7,671 nucleotides of DNA from Flavobacteriales bacterium (lineage in GTDB: Bacteria > Bacteroidota > Bacteroidia > Flavobacteriales_D > Sanyastnellaceae). The position numbers and the translations under genes were made by a program. Position 1 is the first letter of the stretch; the number at the start of each line of letters is the position of its first letter. The stretch is taken from NCBI GenBank assembly GCA_028823435.1, contig JAPKBK010000085.1:1-7671 (forward strand). Direction: 5' to 3'. Of this stretch, positions 1 to 6,310 are shown one piece after another. The notes under the pieces are model-generated. The model was not told the origin of the DNA. It made no database searches and saw only the letters and a program-made list of their open reading frames with translations.

Positions 1-726
1 AAAGTCTGGATTTGTCGACACCAAGATTTGGTAATCAAGGAGGTTGTTGTTTGAACAATCATTGTCATCAGTCAGAGACAGATTCATGGTATACAGACCA
101 GGAGAAGTATACATATGTTCAAGGATAGGCCCTGAGGTCTCATCAATGTTTCCGTCACCAAGATCCCACACCCAACTGACCAGTTCCTGACCATCAGCGA
201 CAGTTGAGGACAAGGCTTCCAGATAAACAGGCTCATTTAAACACGCATAATGAGGCTGAAGTTCTGTGGGGTTGACAATCGCAAAAGGACGGTCACAAGG
301 AAATCCGCAAGAAGCATAGGCTCCGAAATTACCAGAACTCCCTGGCCCTGACGTAAATTCAACGGTGATACAGCCAGTGACATTGTCCTCGCCAGAGAAA
401 ACATCTTGCCCTTGAAGCTCATCTCCAGAATATGTTCCGATGACTGAAGCTGTGTTGTCATCACCATCATACAATGTAATTGTTGATGCAGCGTCTAAGT
501 CGAAAACAACCCAATAAAGGTTGAGGACGGTTTCTGGCGCTTCAGGACACCATGTCATGGTTTCATTTTCATTGGCTCCATAATCTGCAGCGCTCAAACC
601 TGAATCAACGATTGCTCCTTCGCATGAAGTATATAAATCATTCGCGGCAATACTAATTTCTTGGGCGGTGACTTGAATAAAAGCAGTGCTTGCTATAAGT
701 GAAAGGACAAATAATAATTTTCTCAT
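1..726 (-). CDS. Secreted CUB-like/PKD-domain surface protein, N-terminal part (runs off left edge)
   Basis: The frame is open from an ATG at 726-724 to the first base of the window, giving 242 residues with no stop, so the C-terminus is missing. Residues 1-21 form a signal peptide (MRKLLFVLSLIASTAFIQVT, then AQ). Residues about 26-144 look like a CUB-type beta domain: Cys at 35, 60, 119, 140 and 144, the stretch ITLYDGDD, and a Gly/Ser-rich end (GPGSSGNFGAYASC). Residues about 150-236 match a PKD domain, with the hallmark WVWDLGDG at 185-192 followed by HMYTSPGLYTMNLSLTD. In Bacteroidota such proteins are usually large, exported and cell-surface attached or adhesive, often carrying a type IX secretion tail; that tail would lie outside the window, so this is inference. 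The start is 2 bp after the stop of the upstream 132-residue gene, which implies one transcript. There is no Shine-Dalgarno sequence, only an A-rich leader, as usual in this phylum. Confidence 0.85.
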   Translation of the reverse strand, partial: MRKLLFVLSLIASTAFIQVTAQEISIAANDLYTSCEGAIVDSGLSAADYGANENETMTWCPEAPETVLNLYWVVFDLDAASTITLYDGDDNTASVIGTYSGDELQGQDVFSGEDNVTGCITVEFTSGPGSSGNFGAYASCGFPCDRPFAIVNPTELQPHYACLNEPVYLEALSSTVADGQELVSWVWDLGDGNIDETSGPILEHMYTSPGLYTMNLSLTDDNDCSNNNLLDYQILVSTNPDF

Positions 727-728
727 AA

Positions 729-1127
729 TTATTTATTCTTTGTTTTTACGTGATAATTAATAAGGAAACGTTCGTAAACTTTATTGAAAGTATCAACAGA
801 AGACACCACAACATAGCTGCCATCTTCTAAAGAGAAAAATTGTGCCTCTGGCTGAGGTGTTACTCCCGAAATTAAAAGTCGTTCAGCAATTCCATCACCT
901 GTATTGGGCAGTTCTTGAGAGATTTGACTGGATTTTAACTCCTGACTTTGATGCCAGCCATAAGCGGCAAAACAACAAAGTTCAGAAGCATAATCAGTGC
1001 CTAAAACCTCCTGACCGAAAATCTTGACAACGGCTTCGCTTCCCGGAAAATCCGCTTGAGCAGTAAGGTTTGGCACAAAAATCATGAGCAGTATAACGCT
1101 CGAAAACACAGAGAATATTTGTTTCAT
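729..1127 (-). CDS. Small secreted protein of unknown function
   Basis: A 132-residue protein that I do not recognise. It starts at ATG 1127-1125 and ends with TAA at 731-729. Residues 1-23 form a clear signal peptide: MKQ, then a hydrophobic core (VFSSVILLMIFVP), then a probable cleavage site LTA/QA, so the mature protein is about 109 residues and exported. A vicinal Cys pair sits at residues 51-52 (ELCCFAAYG), which could form a disulfide or bind metal. The C-terminal half (SLEDGSYVVVSSVDTFNKVY) looks like a small mixed alpha/beta fold and the end is Lys-rich (VKTKNK). There is no lipobox, so it is probably periplasmic or secreted, not a lipoprotein. It ends 2 bp before the PKD protein gene, so the two are probably co-transcribed and may act together. 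Its upstream region is shared divergently with the tRNA promoter. The gene is well supported by the signal peptide and operon fit; its role is unknown. Confidence 0.75.
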   Translation of the reverse strand: MKQIFSVFSSVILLMIFVPNLTAQADFPGSEAVVKIFGQEVLGTDYASELCCFAAYGWHQSQELKSSQISQELPNTGDGIAERLLISGVTPQPEAQFFSLEDGSYVVVSSVDTFNKVYERFLINYHVKTKNK

Positions 1128-1205
1128 AATGCAGGTAATGAATACGCAATATAATCAACTAAAGCCGGACATTGAAAAGGAATAAATTAATTCTATCAAA
1201 AGTTT

Positions 1206-1235
1206 TTTGCAGAATAAAGATTCTGACTATCTTTG
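1206..1235 (+). promoter_or_regulatory. Bacteroidota-type promoter of the tRNA operon
   Basis: TATCTTTG at 1228-1235 matches the Bacteroidota -7 consensus TAnnTTTG at every fixed position. TTTG at 1206-1209, at the end of a T6 run, matches the -33 element with an 18-base spacer. Transcription should start a few bases downstream, near 1240, leaving a leader of about 15 nt before tRNA-Lys for RNase P to remove. The spacing and position directly before a stable-RNA gene make this convincing; no start site has been measured. Confidence 0.8.
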
Positions 1236-1251
1236 CCCCCCCCAAAAGGGG
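1236..1251 (+). repeat. C8-A4-G4 tract at the predicted tRNA transcription start
   Basis: Eight C residues (1236-1243) are followed by AAAA (1244-1247) and GGGG (1248-1251). CCCC-AAAA-GGGG at 1240-1251 could fold into a 4-bp GC hairpin directly before tRNA-Lys. The tract lies where the -7 box predicts initiation. It may be only a GC-rich discriminator/leader; see the findings. Confidence 0.4.
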
Positions 1252-1256
1252 AATAT

Positions 1257-1330
1257 GACTTGGTAGCTCAGCTGGTTAGAGCATCTCACTTTTAATGAGA
1301 GGGTCCTGGGTTCGAGTCCCAGCCAGGTCA
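1257..1330 (+). tRNA. tRNA-Lys (anticodon UUU)
   Basis: A complete 74-nt cloverleaf. The acceptor stem GACTTGG (1257-1263) pairs with CCAGGTC (1323-1329) with one T-G wobble, and the discriminator is A1330. The anticodon stem TCTCA/TGAGA encloses the loop CTTTTAA, which gives anticodon TTT and so reads AAA/AAG. The T arm is CTGGG-TTCGAGT-CCCAG. The 3' CCA is not encoded (CTG follows), so a CCA-adding enzyme is needed. It lies 15 nt before tRNA-Leu in the same transcript. Confidence 0.97.
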
Positions 1331-1345
1331 CTGTAAAAAAGCATC

Positions 1346-1429
1346 GCCCAGGTGCTGAAATTGGTAGACAGGCATGGTTGAGGGCCATGTGTCCGTTAGG
1401 GCGTGCGGGTTCGAGTCCCGCTCTGGGCA
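1346..1429 (+). tRNA. tRNA-Leu (anticodon GAG)
   Basis: A complete 84-nt class II tRNA. The acceptor GCCCAGG (1346-1352) pairs with TCTGGGC (1422-1428) with one G-T wobble, and the discriminator is A1429, as expected for leucine. The anticodon stem CATGG/CCATG encloses the loop TTGAGGG, giving anticodon GAG (reads CUC/CUU). A long variable arm (GTCC-GTTA-GGGC) confirms the Leu/Ser/Tyr class. The T arm is GCGGG-TTCGAGT-CCCGC. CCA is not encoded (CCT follows). It is followed at once by an intrinsic terminator. Confidence 0.97.
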
Positions 1430-1434
1430 CCTAG

Positions 1435-1463
1435 ACGAGTTGCAAGAAGCAGCTCGTTTTTTT
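1435..1463 (+). terminator. Intrinsic terminator of the tRNA operon
   Basis: A 9-bp stem, ACGAGTTGC (1435-1443) with GCAGCTCGT (1449-1457) and one T-G wobble, closes an AAGAA loop and runs into seven T residues (1457-1463). It sits 5 nt after tRNA-Leu and ends about 40 nt before the SulP start, so it insulates the tRNA transcript from the sulfur operon. Confidence 0.9.
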
Positions 1464-1491
1464 ATTACACCTTTCTGAGCCTCTACTTCTA

Positions 1492-1499
1492 TATCTTTG
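1492..1499 (+). promoter_or_regulatory. Probable -7 box of the SulP operon promoter
   Basis: TATCTTTG repeats the exact octamer used by the tRNA promoter and matches TAnnTTTG in full. The -33 region is weak: TTTC at 1472-1475 with a 16-base spacer is the best candidate. The box ends only 4 bases before the GTG start at 1504, so the predicted transcript would have almost no 5' leader. The box could be a chance match. Confidence 0.5.
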
Positions 1500-1503
1500 G
1501 CTT

Positions 1504-3243
1504 GTGCTAAAACAGTTATTCCCTATACTTTCTTGGCTACCTCGATATTCAAAAAAGTATTTCTTCAATGATCTTTCCGCCGGAATTACAGTCGGCATAC
1601 TCCTTATTCCACAAGGGATGGCATACGCACTTATTGCGGGACTGCCTATAGAGTATGGACTGTATGCATCATTGGTCCCTCAAATCATCTACGCGTTAAC
1701 AGGAACATCACGACAGCTTTCTGTGGGACCAGTCGCTATGGACTCACTCCTCGTCGCAGTGGGCTTAAGTGCAATCGCTGCAATTGGATCGGACAGATAC
1801 GTCGAATTGGCAATCGGTCTTGCATTAATGATTGGGGGCATTCAATTGTTGTTGGGTTTACTTAGAGCAGGGTTTGTTGTAAACTTCCTTTCTCGCCCCA
1901 TTATAAGTGGATTTACATCTGCTGCTGCATTAATTATAGGACTGAATCAAATATCAAACCTATTGGGTATCGAGATTCCGAGGAACAGTCAAATTCAAAA
2001 TTTCTTTTTTTCTGCAAGCCGTACAATCACAGACATACACTTCGCAACGTTTGCAATAGGCATCGTGTCTATTGTTCTGTTCCTCGTTGTGTCGAAATAC
2101 CGAAATAAAATAAAGATTCCTGCAGCGCTCATCGTCGTGACACTTGGGATTATCACCGTATTCGGTTTGGAGCTGGAGCAAACTGGAGTCGCGATCGTAG
2201 GCGCTATCCCTGAAGGACTTCCAACGTTTCGCATACCTACATTAAATAACACCGGTTTTTACGAATTACTCCCAATAGCGATCACACTCGCATTGGTTTC
2301 TTTTGTGGAAGCATACTCTATTGCGAAAGCGCTAGAAGAAAAACACGGATATAAAATTAATCCCAATCAGGAACTGAGAGCATTGGGGCTCTCAAATATC
2401 ATCGGTTCTTTGTTCCAATCATATCCCACTACTGGGGGGTTCTCTCGGTCGGCAGTCAACGACAAAGCTGGGGCAGTAACACCTATGGCGTCATTAGTCG
2501 CTGCATTCTTAATTGCCCTTACATTGCTGTTTCTTACGCCCCTGTTTTACTACCTACCGAAAGCAGTATTGTCGGCAATCATTATTGTATCCGTGATCGG
2601 ATTAATTGATGTCAAGCTGCCTATTGCACTATGGAAGAGCCACAAGATTGAAGCAGGACTGCTCTTAGCAACATTTATAGTCACGGCAACAGTGGGCATG
2701 ATTGAAGGCATCGCATCGGGAGTGGGTTTATCAATTGTTGTTTTGGTCTACAAGCAGATGCGTCCTCATTTTGCGGAACTTGGAGAAATAGCAGGTGTTT
2801 ATCGAAATATTAATCGGTTTCCAGAAGCAAAAATCAGACCCGGAGTATTGATTGTCCGATTTGACGCCGCGTTGCATTTTGCAAATCATCGGTTTATGGT
2901 GACGTCCATAGAAGATCAAATCGCTCAGAGAACTGATGGAGTTCAAACCATCATTTTGTGTGCCGAATCGATTGGATATATTGATGCGTCAGGCATTACC
3001 GCACTCGAAAACATCATCGATGATTTGGAAGAAAAAGGAACGAGTTTCCGACTGGCTGCGGCGATAGGTCCCGTAAGAGATGTCATTGAATCGTCAAAAC
3101 TCATTACGCGGATAGGCAAAACAAGGTGCTTCACAAGCATTGAAAAGGCCGTTGAAGACATTTACAAACCAGGATCTATTGATGCGGATTTAAAGAGAAT
3201 TGCCACTCAAGTAGACACGCCCGATTTAGACGACAATGAATAA
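1504..3243 (+). CDS. SulP-family (SLC26) anion transporter with C-terminal STAS domain
   Basis: A 579-residue inner-membrane permease, full length for the family. Residues about 20-415 are the membrane domain, with many hydrophobic helices and the SulP signature PQGMAYALIAGLPIEYGLYA (36-55). They also hold SVGPVAMDSLLV (73-84), the substrate-site region, and TTGGFSRSAVN (309-319). Residues about 445-560 form a cytoplasmic STAS domain with the conserved loop DASGITAL (494-501). SulP proteins move sulfate, bicarbonate or related anions, by Na+ or H+ coupling or exchange; the substrate cannot be read from sequence. The start is GTG at 1504: there is no ATG, GTG or TTG in frame upstream before the terminator, the next Met is at residue 39 inside the signature, and MLKQLFPILSWL is a normal SulP N-terminus. 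The persulfide dioxygenase gene follows after 8 bp, so sulfite, thiosulfate or sulfate is a reasonable guess for the cargo (inference from context). Confidence 0.93.
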   Translation: MLKQLFPILSWLPRYSKKYFFNDLSAGITVGILLIPQGMAYALIAGLPIEYGLYASLVPQIIYALTGTSRQLSVGPVAMDSLLVAVGLSAIAAIGSDRYVELAIGLALMIGGIQLLLGLLRAGFVVNFLSRPIISGFTSAAALIIGLNQISNLLGIEIPRNSQIQNFFFSASRTITDIHFATFAIGIVSIVLFLVVSKYRNKIKIPAALIVVTLGIITVFGLELEQTGVAIVGAIPEGLPTFRIPTLNNTGFYELLPIAITLALVSFVEAYSIAKALEEKHGYKINPNQELRALGLSNIIGSLFQSYPTTGGFSRSAVNDKAGAVTPMASLVAAFLIALTLLFLTPLFYYLPKAVLSAIIIVSVIGLIDVKLPIALWKSHKIEAGLLLATFIVTATVGMIEGIASGVGLSIVVLVYKQMRPHFAELGEIAGVYRNINRFPEAKIRPGVLIVRFDAALHFANHRFMVTSIEDQIAQRTDGVQTIILCAESIGYIDASGITALENIIDDLEEKGTSFRLAAAIGPVRDVIESSKLITRIGKTRCFTSIEKAVEDIYKPGSIDADLKRIATQVDTPDLDDNE

Positions 3244-3251
3244 TGTAGATT

Positions 3252-4655
3252 ATGGAAATTAAACAGATATACACTGGCTGTCTTGCGCAAGGTTCATATT
3301 ACGTGAAATGCAGTGGCGAAGCTGTCATCATAGATCCATTGAGGGAAGTACAGCATTATATTGATCTTGCTGAAAAAGACAATGTGAAAATTAAATACAT
3401 TTTCGAAACGCATTTCCATGCTGATTTCGTGTCGGGACACGTGACTTTGGCTGAAAAAACGGGCGCTCAAATTGTTTATGGTCCTACGGCACAAACAGCG
3501 TTCGAGTCGATAAAAGCGACAGATGGGCAACGTTTTAAAGTGGGGAAATTAGAGATTGAGGTATTACACACACCCGGCCACACCATGGAAAGCGCTTGTT
3601 TTTTAGTGTATGATAAAAATGGCAAGCAACACGCATTGTTCTCTGGGGACACCGTATTCCTAGGAGATGTCGGACGTCCTGATTTGGCCCAAAAGGCAGA
3701 AAACATGACGCAAGAAGATCTTGCAGGAATGCTCTTTGACAGCATCCAAACAAAAATTATGCCTCTTAAAGATGATGTGATTATTTATCCGGGACATGGC
3801 GCGGGATCAGCGTGCGGGAAGAACATGAGCAAAGAAACGGTCGGTACGGTCGGGCATGAAAAAGCAAACAACTATGCACTGAGACCGGGCATGACACGTG
3901 AGGAGTTTGTCAATGAAGTACTCGAGGGTCTGTTGCCACCGCTTGAATATTTCGGTTTTAATATTCAAATGAACAAGCAGGGCTATGTCTCTATTGATGA
4001 AGTGATCAAGAATGGCACGAACTTGCTTGATCCTGATCAGTTTGAGATTGCGGCAAATGACACCGACGCTGTCATCCTAGATGTAAGGCATGAATCGGAA
4101 TTTGTAAAAGGATTCATTCCTCGTTCTGTATTCATCGGATTGGATGGCGGTTTTGCACCCTGGGTCGGTGCGTTATTGGTTGATGTGAAGCAGCCTATTT
4201 TACTCGTGGTTGAAGAGGGCTTGGAGGAAGAGGCAGTCATCAGGCTCTCCAGAGTGGGATTCGACAATGTCATCGGTATTCTTCAAGGTGGATTTAAGAA
4301 CTGGATTGATTCTGGCAAAGAAATCGACCGCATAGAGACCATAGAAGCAAGTAAACTTGAAGGGCTAGACAGACCTCCTGTCTTCGATGTCAGAAAGACT
4401 GGAGAGTATACAGCTGGACATATCGAATTTGCGGAATCAACACCCCTTGACTTCATCAACCAATACATAAGCGCATTCCCCAACAAGGACGCCTTTTATA
4501 TTCATTGTGCTGGAGGATACCGATCTGTGATTGCAAATTCCATCTTGAAAAAGCAAGGGATTCACAATGGAATAGATGTACTGGGTGGATACGACGAAAT
4601 CACAAAAACAGAAATGCCTGTCACAGACAATGTGTGTCCTTCAACATTAAAATAA
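3252..4655 (+). CDS. CstB-like persulfide dioxygenase / double rhodanese fusion
   Basis: A 467-residue cytoplasmic protein with three domains in the order of CstB. Residues 1 to about 235 are a metallo-beta-lactamase fold of the ETHE1/persulfide dioxygenase type, with THFHADF at 53-59 (H54, H56, D58), TPGHT at 107-111 (H110), SGDTVFLGD at 131-139 (D133) and YPGHGAGSACGK at 179-190 (H182, C188). H54, H110 and D133 fit the iron triad of this family. Residues about 260-358 are a rhodanese fold with LDVRHESEF (276-284) but no active-site Cys: the loop reads LLVVEEG (317-323). Residues about 370-465 are a second rhodanese with an intact loop HCAGGYRS, catalytic C419. Known CstB oxidises low-molecular-weight persulfides and transfers sulfur to make thiosulfate, protecting against excess sulfide. 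The spacing (8 bp after SulP; stop overlapping the next ATG) indicates an operon. It could be annotated simply as an MBL-fold hydrolase; the three-domain plan makes the CstB assignment better. Confidence 0.9.
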   Translation: MEIKQIYTGCLAQGSYYVKCSGEAVIIDPLREVQHYIDLAEKDNVKIKYIFETHFHADFVSGHVTLAEKTGAQIVYGPTAQTAFESIKATDGQRFKVGKLEIEVLHTPGHTMESACFLVYDKNGKQHALFSGDTVFLGDVGRPDLAQKAENMTQEDLAGMLFDSIQTKIMPLKDDVIIYPGHGAGSACGKNMSKETVGTVGHEKANNYALRPGMTREEFVNEVLEGLLPPLEYFGFNIQMNKQGYVSIDEVIKNGTNLLDPDQFEIAANDTDAVILDVRHESEFVKGFIPRSVFIGLDGGFAPWVGALLVDVKQPILLVVEEGLEEEAVIRLSRVGFDNVIGILQGGFKNWIDSGKEIDRIETIEASKLEGLDRPPVFDVRKTGEYTAGHIEFAESTPLDFINQYISAFPNKDAFYIHCAGGYRSVIANSILKKQGIHNGIDVLGGYDEITKTEMPVTDNVCPSTLK

Positions 4656-5053
4656 TGGGCTTAGAGACCTCTCATTTATTGACAATACTGAGTTGCAAAT
4701 GCCCCAGCTGTGCTCAGGCAAGACTGTTCGAGGTGTCAAATCCTTATAAACTCCGTTCGTTCACAAAGATGTACAGAGCCTGCCCAAACTGCAATGCAGA
4801 CTTTGTCAAAGAACCTGGATTTTATTTTGGGGCTGCATATGTAAGCTATGGCATCACGGTAGGCTTGTGGATTGCTATCCTGGTCGCATTAATCACCCTT
4901 GACGCTTTGCAGCTTATTGAGTTTGGATTCCTGACGCATCCAGGCACATTTATAATCTGTGGTGTCAGTTCACTCTTCATTCTCCTTCCTTTAATATATC
5001 GAGTATCAAGGTCAATTTGGCTCTCGCTGTTTACAAAACGAATCAGCAAGTAA
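4655..5053 (+). CDS. DUF983 family small membrane protein with two Cys pairs
   Basis: A 132-residue protein. I place the start at ATG 4655, which shares one base with the TAA of the upstream gene (TAATG). The frame extends upstream to 4505, but that part lies entirely inside the rhodanese coding sequence and shows no family features. The N-terminus has CKCPSC (residues 14-19) and later ACPNC (C43, C46), a likely zinc-ribbon-like pair, and then EPGFYFGAAYVSYG (53-66), characteristic of DUF983 (COG5349). Two membrane helices follow at about 60-82 and 97-116, and the C-terminus is basic (TKRISK). The function of DUF983 is not known. Translational coupling to the CstB-like gene suggests joint expression and perhaps a role at the membrane in the same sulfur process, though the family also occurs in other contexts. 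The bidirectional terminator lies 16 bp downstream. Confidence 0.88.
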   Translation: MGLETSHLLTILSCKCPSCAQARLFEVSNPYKLRSFTKMYRACPNCNADFVKEPGFYFGAAYVSYGITVGLWIAILVALITLDALQLIEFGFLTHPGTFIICGVSSLFILLPLIYRVSRSIWLSLFTKRISK

Positions 5054-5069
5054 TGGTTTTGATGGGCAT

Positions 5070-5106
5070 AAAAAAAAAGGGCCCTCACGTTTGAGGTGCC
5101 CTTTTT
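5070..5106. terminator. Bidirectional intrinsic terminator between convergent operons
   Basis: GGGC (5079-5082) plus CCTCA (5083-5087) pair with TGAGG (5092-5096) plus GCCC (5098-5101) around a CGTT loop, with one bulged T at 5097. The stem is flanked by A9 (5070-5078) and T5 (5102-5106). Read on the plus strand it ends the SulP-CstB-DUF983 transcript in T5. Read on the minus strand it ends the DAHP synthase transcript in T9, about 145 nt after that gene's stop. Confidence 0.92.
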
Positions 5107-5251
5107 AAACCAAATCGCCTGATTCTAGCGTCATTTAAGACGCGGTTAACCAAAACCTGAGTCTATTACGTGTCTCGTTCTTGTTAGGTTACAAAAAGGG
5201 CAAAGTTTTTTTCGGGAAAACACACAATACCTCCTATAAGGCCTGGTAAGG

Positions 5252-6301
5252 CTAAGAATTTAATATTTCAGTTTGTATCCGAATACTCTCCTTATGAACT
5301 TGCTCTAATACAAGTTTTAAGAATTCTTCTTCTAAACCCACCTCCTCTGACCACATCTTTCTTGTTTTTATTATTTCTTTCCAACGCGCCAATTGAAGGA
5401 CTGTCAGTCCATGTTCTTTTTTATAGTCACCTATCGCTCGAGCGACATTCATTCTCCCACTTAAAAGTTCAACCAGTTGTTCATCGATAGAATCCATTTT
5501 AAGCCTTAGATCCCGAATATCTGAAGTCTGTGACTGATCTAAATTAAGATCTCTGATTGTCAGATCGTCTAGCAATTGAATTAAAGCAGAAGGCAACAAC
5601 TGCTGCGCTGCATCGCTCAACGCTTCGCTGGGATTGTGATGCGTTTCTATCATCAAACCTGACATCCCTAGATCCATGGCTTTTTGAGACACCGATTGTA
5701 TCAATTCTCGTTTGCCCGAGATATGACTTGGGTCACAAAACAATTGTATGTCTGGCATTTCTGCTTTGAGACCTATGGGAACTTCCCACATGGGGGCATT
5801 CCTGTATTTTTTCAGACCATAGCTTGAAAACCCCCTGTGGAGGGCAGACACCTCCCCTTTTGTAGAATTACTCACCCTTTCTATCGCCCCCATCCAAAGC
5901 TTTAAGTCTGCATGCATGGGGTTTTTAACCAAAACTGGCGTGTCGGTTCCTTGAAGTGCATCCGCGATGTTTTGGACGGCAAAGGGACTTACAGTCGTTC
6001 TCGCTCCAATCCAAACCGCATCTAGACCATACTTAAGTGCAAGCTCAACATGTTTGGCGTCCGCCACCTCTGTCATCACTGGAAGCCCGACCTCTTTCTG
6101 GACATCTACAAGCCATTTCAGTCCCTCCTCGCCTACGCCTTCAAAAGAATTCGGACGCGTTCGTGGTTTCCACAATCCCGCACGGAAATAATGCGCATGA
6201 CCTTTCAGAGCACTTGCTGTAGAAAGGACCTGAATTCTTGACTCAGCACTACATGGGCCCGCAATTACGATAGGTCTGGTATTTTTCAAATTCTTAGTCA
6301 C
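5252..6301 (-). CDS. Bifunctional DAHP synthase / chorismate mutase
   Basis: A 349-residue cytoplasmic enzyme that opens the shikimate pathway (phosphoenolpyruvate + erythrose 4-phosphate to DAHP) and also converts chorismate to prephenate for Phe/Tyr synthesis. Residues 1 to about 250 are a type I-beta DAHP synthase related to KDO8P synthase: GPCSAES (15-21), FRAGLWKPRTRP (39-50), WIGARTTVSPF (97-107), VKNP (125-128), CDPSHISG (189-196). Metal ligands by spacing are C17, H193, E219 and D230. Residues about 258-345 are a helical AroQ chorismate mutase; R266, R283, K294 and R306 fall at the spacings of E. coli R11, R28, K39 and R51. In related fusions the mutase domain also mediates feedback inhibition by prephenate (known for the family, not seen here). 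The start is GTG at 6301-6299, 9 bp after the ABC exporter stop and in the same frame; no earlier start exists without crossing that TAA. No leader peptide or attenuator is visible. Confidence 0.95.
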   Translation of the reverse strand: MTKNLKNTRPIVIAGPCSAESRIQVLSTASALKGHAHYFRAGLWKPRTRPNSFEGVGEEGLKWLVDVQKEVGLPVMTEVADAKHVELALKYGLDAVWIGARTTVSPFAVQNIADALQGTDTPVLVKNPMHADLKLWMGAIERVSNSTKGEVSALHRGFSSYGLKKYRNAPMWEVPIGLKAEMPDIQLFCDPSHISGKRELIQSVSQKAMDLGMSGLMIETHHNPSEALSDAAQQLLPSALIQLLDDLTIRDLNLDQSQTSDIRDLRLKMDSIDEQLVELLSGRMNVARAIGDYKKEHGLTVLQLARWKEIIKTRKMWSEEVGLEEEFLKLVLEQVHKESIRIQTEILNS

Positions 6302-6310
6302 TTTGTGAAG

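Noticed and set aside
237..470. 77-codon minus-strand frame
   Set aside because: It overlaps the CUB-like/PKD gene in another frame; the long frame from 726 to 1 has a signal peptide and recognisable domains, so this one is a shadow.
1128..1205. Promoter for the minus-strand secreted-protein pair
   Set aside because: No good TAnnTTTG box with a TTTG at correct spacing is visible on the minus strand; the best match (TATATTGC) lacks key positions.
1227..1430. 67-codon minus-strand frame across both tRNA genes
   Set aside because: It is antisense to two clear tRNAs and has the well-known spurious translation type (RAGLEPARP, GLEPRTL) produced by the T arms of tRNAs.
2005..2011. T7 run inside the SulP gene as a possible phase-variation tract
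   Set aside because: The frame is intact, a run of seven is common at this base composition, and nothing else suggests switching.
4505..4654. 50-codon upstream extension of the DUF983 frame
   Set aside because: It lies wholly inside the conserved C-terminal rhodanese coding sequence, including the region of catalytic C419; the family match begins only after ATG 4655.
5128..5143. GCGTC-ATTTAA-GACGC inverted repeat
   Set aside because: A 5-bp stem without a T tract, in AT-rich intergenic DNA, is too weak to call a terminator or an operator.
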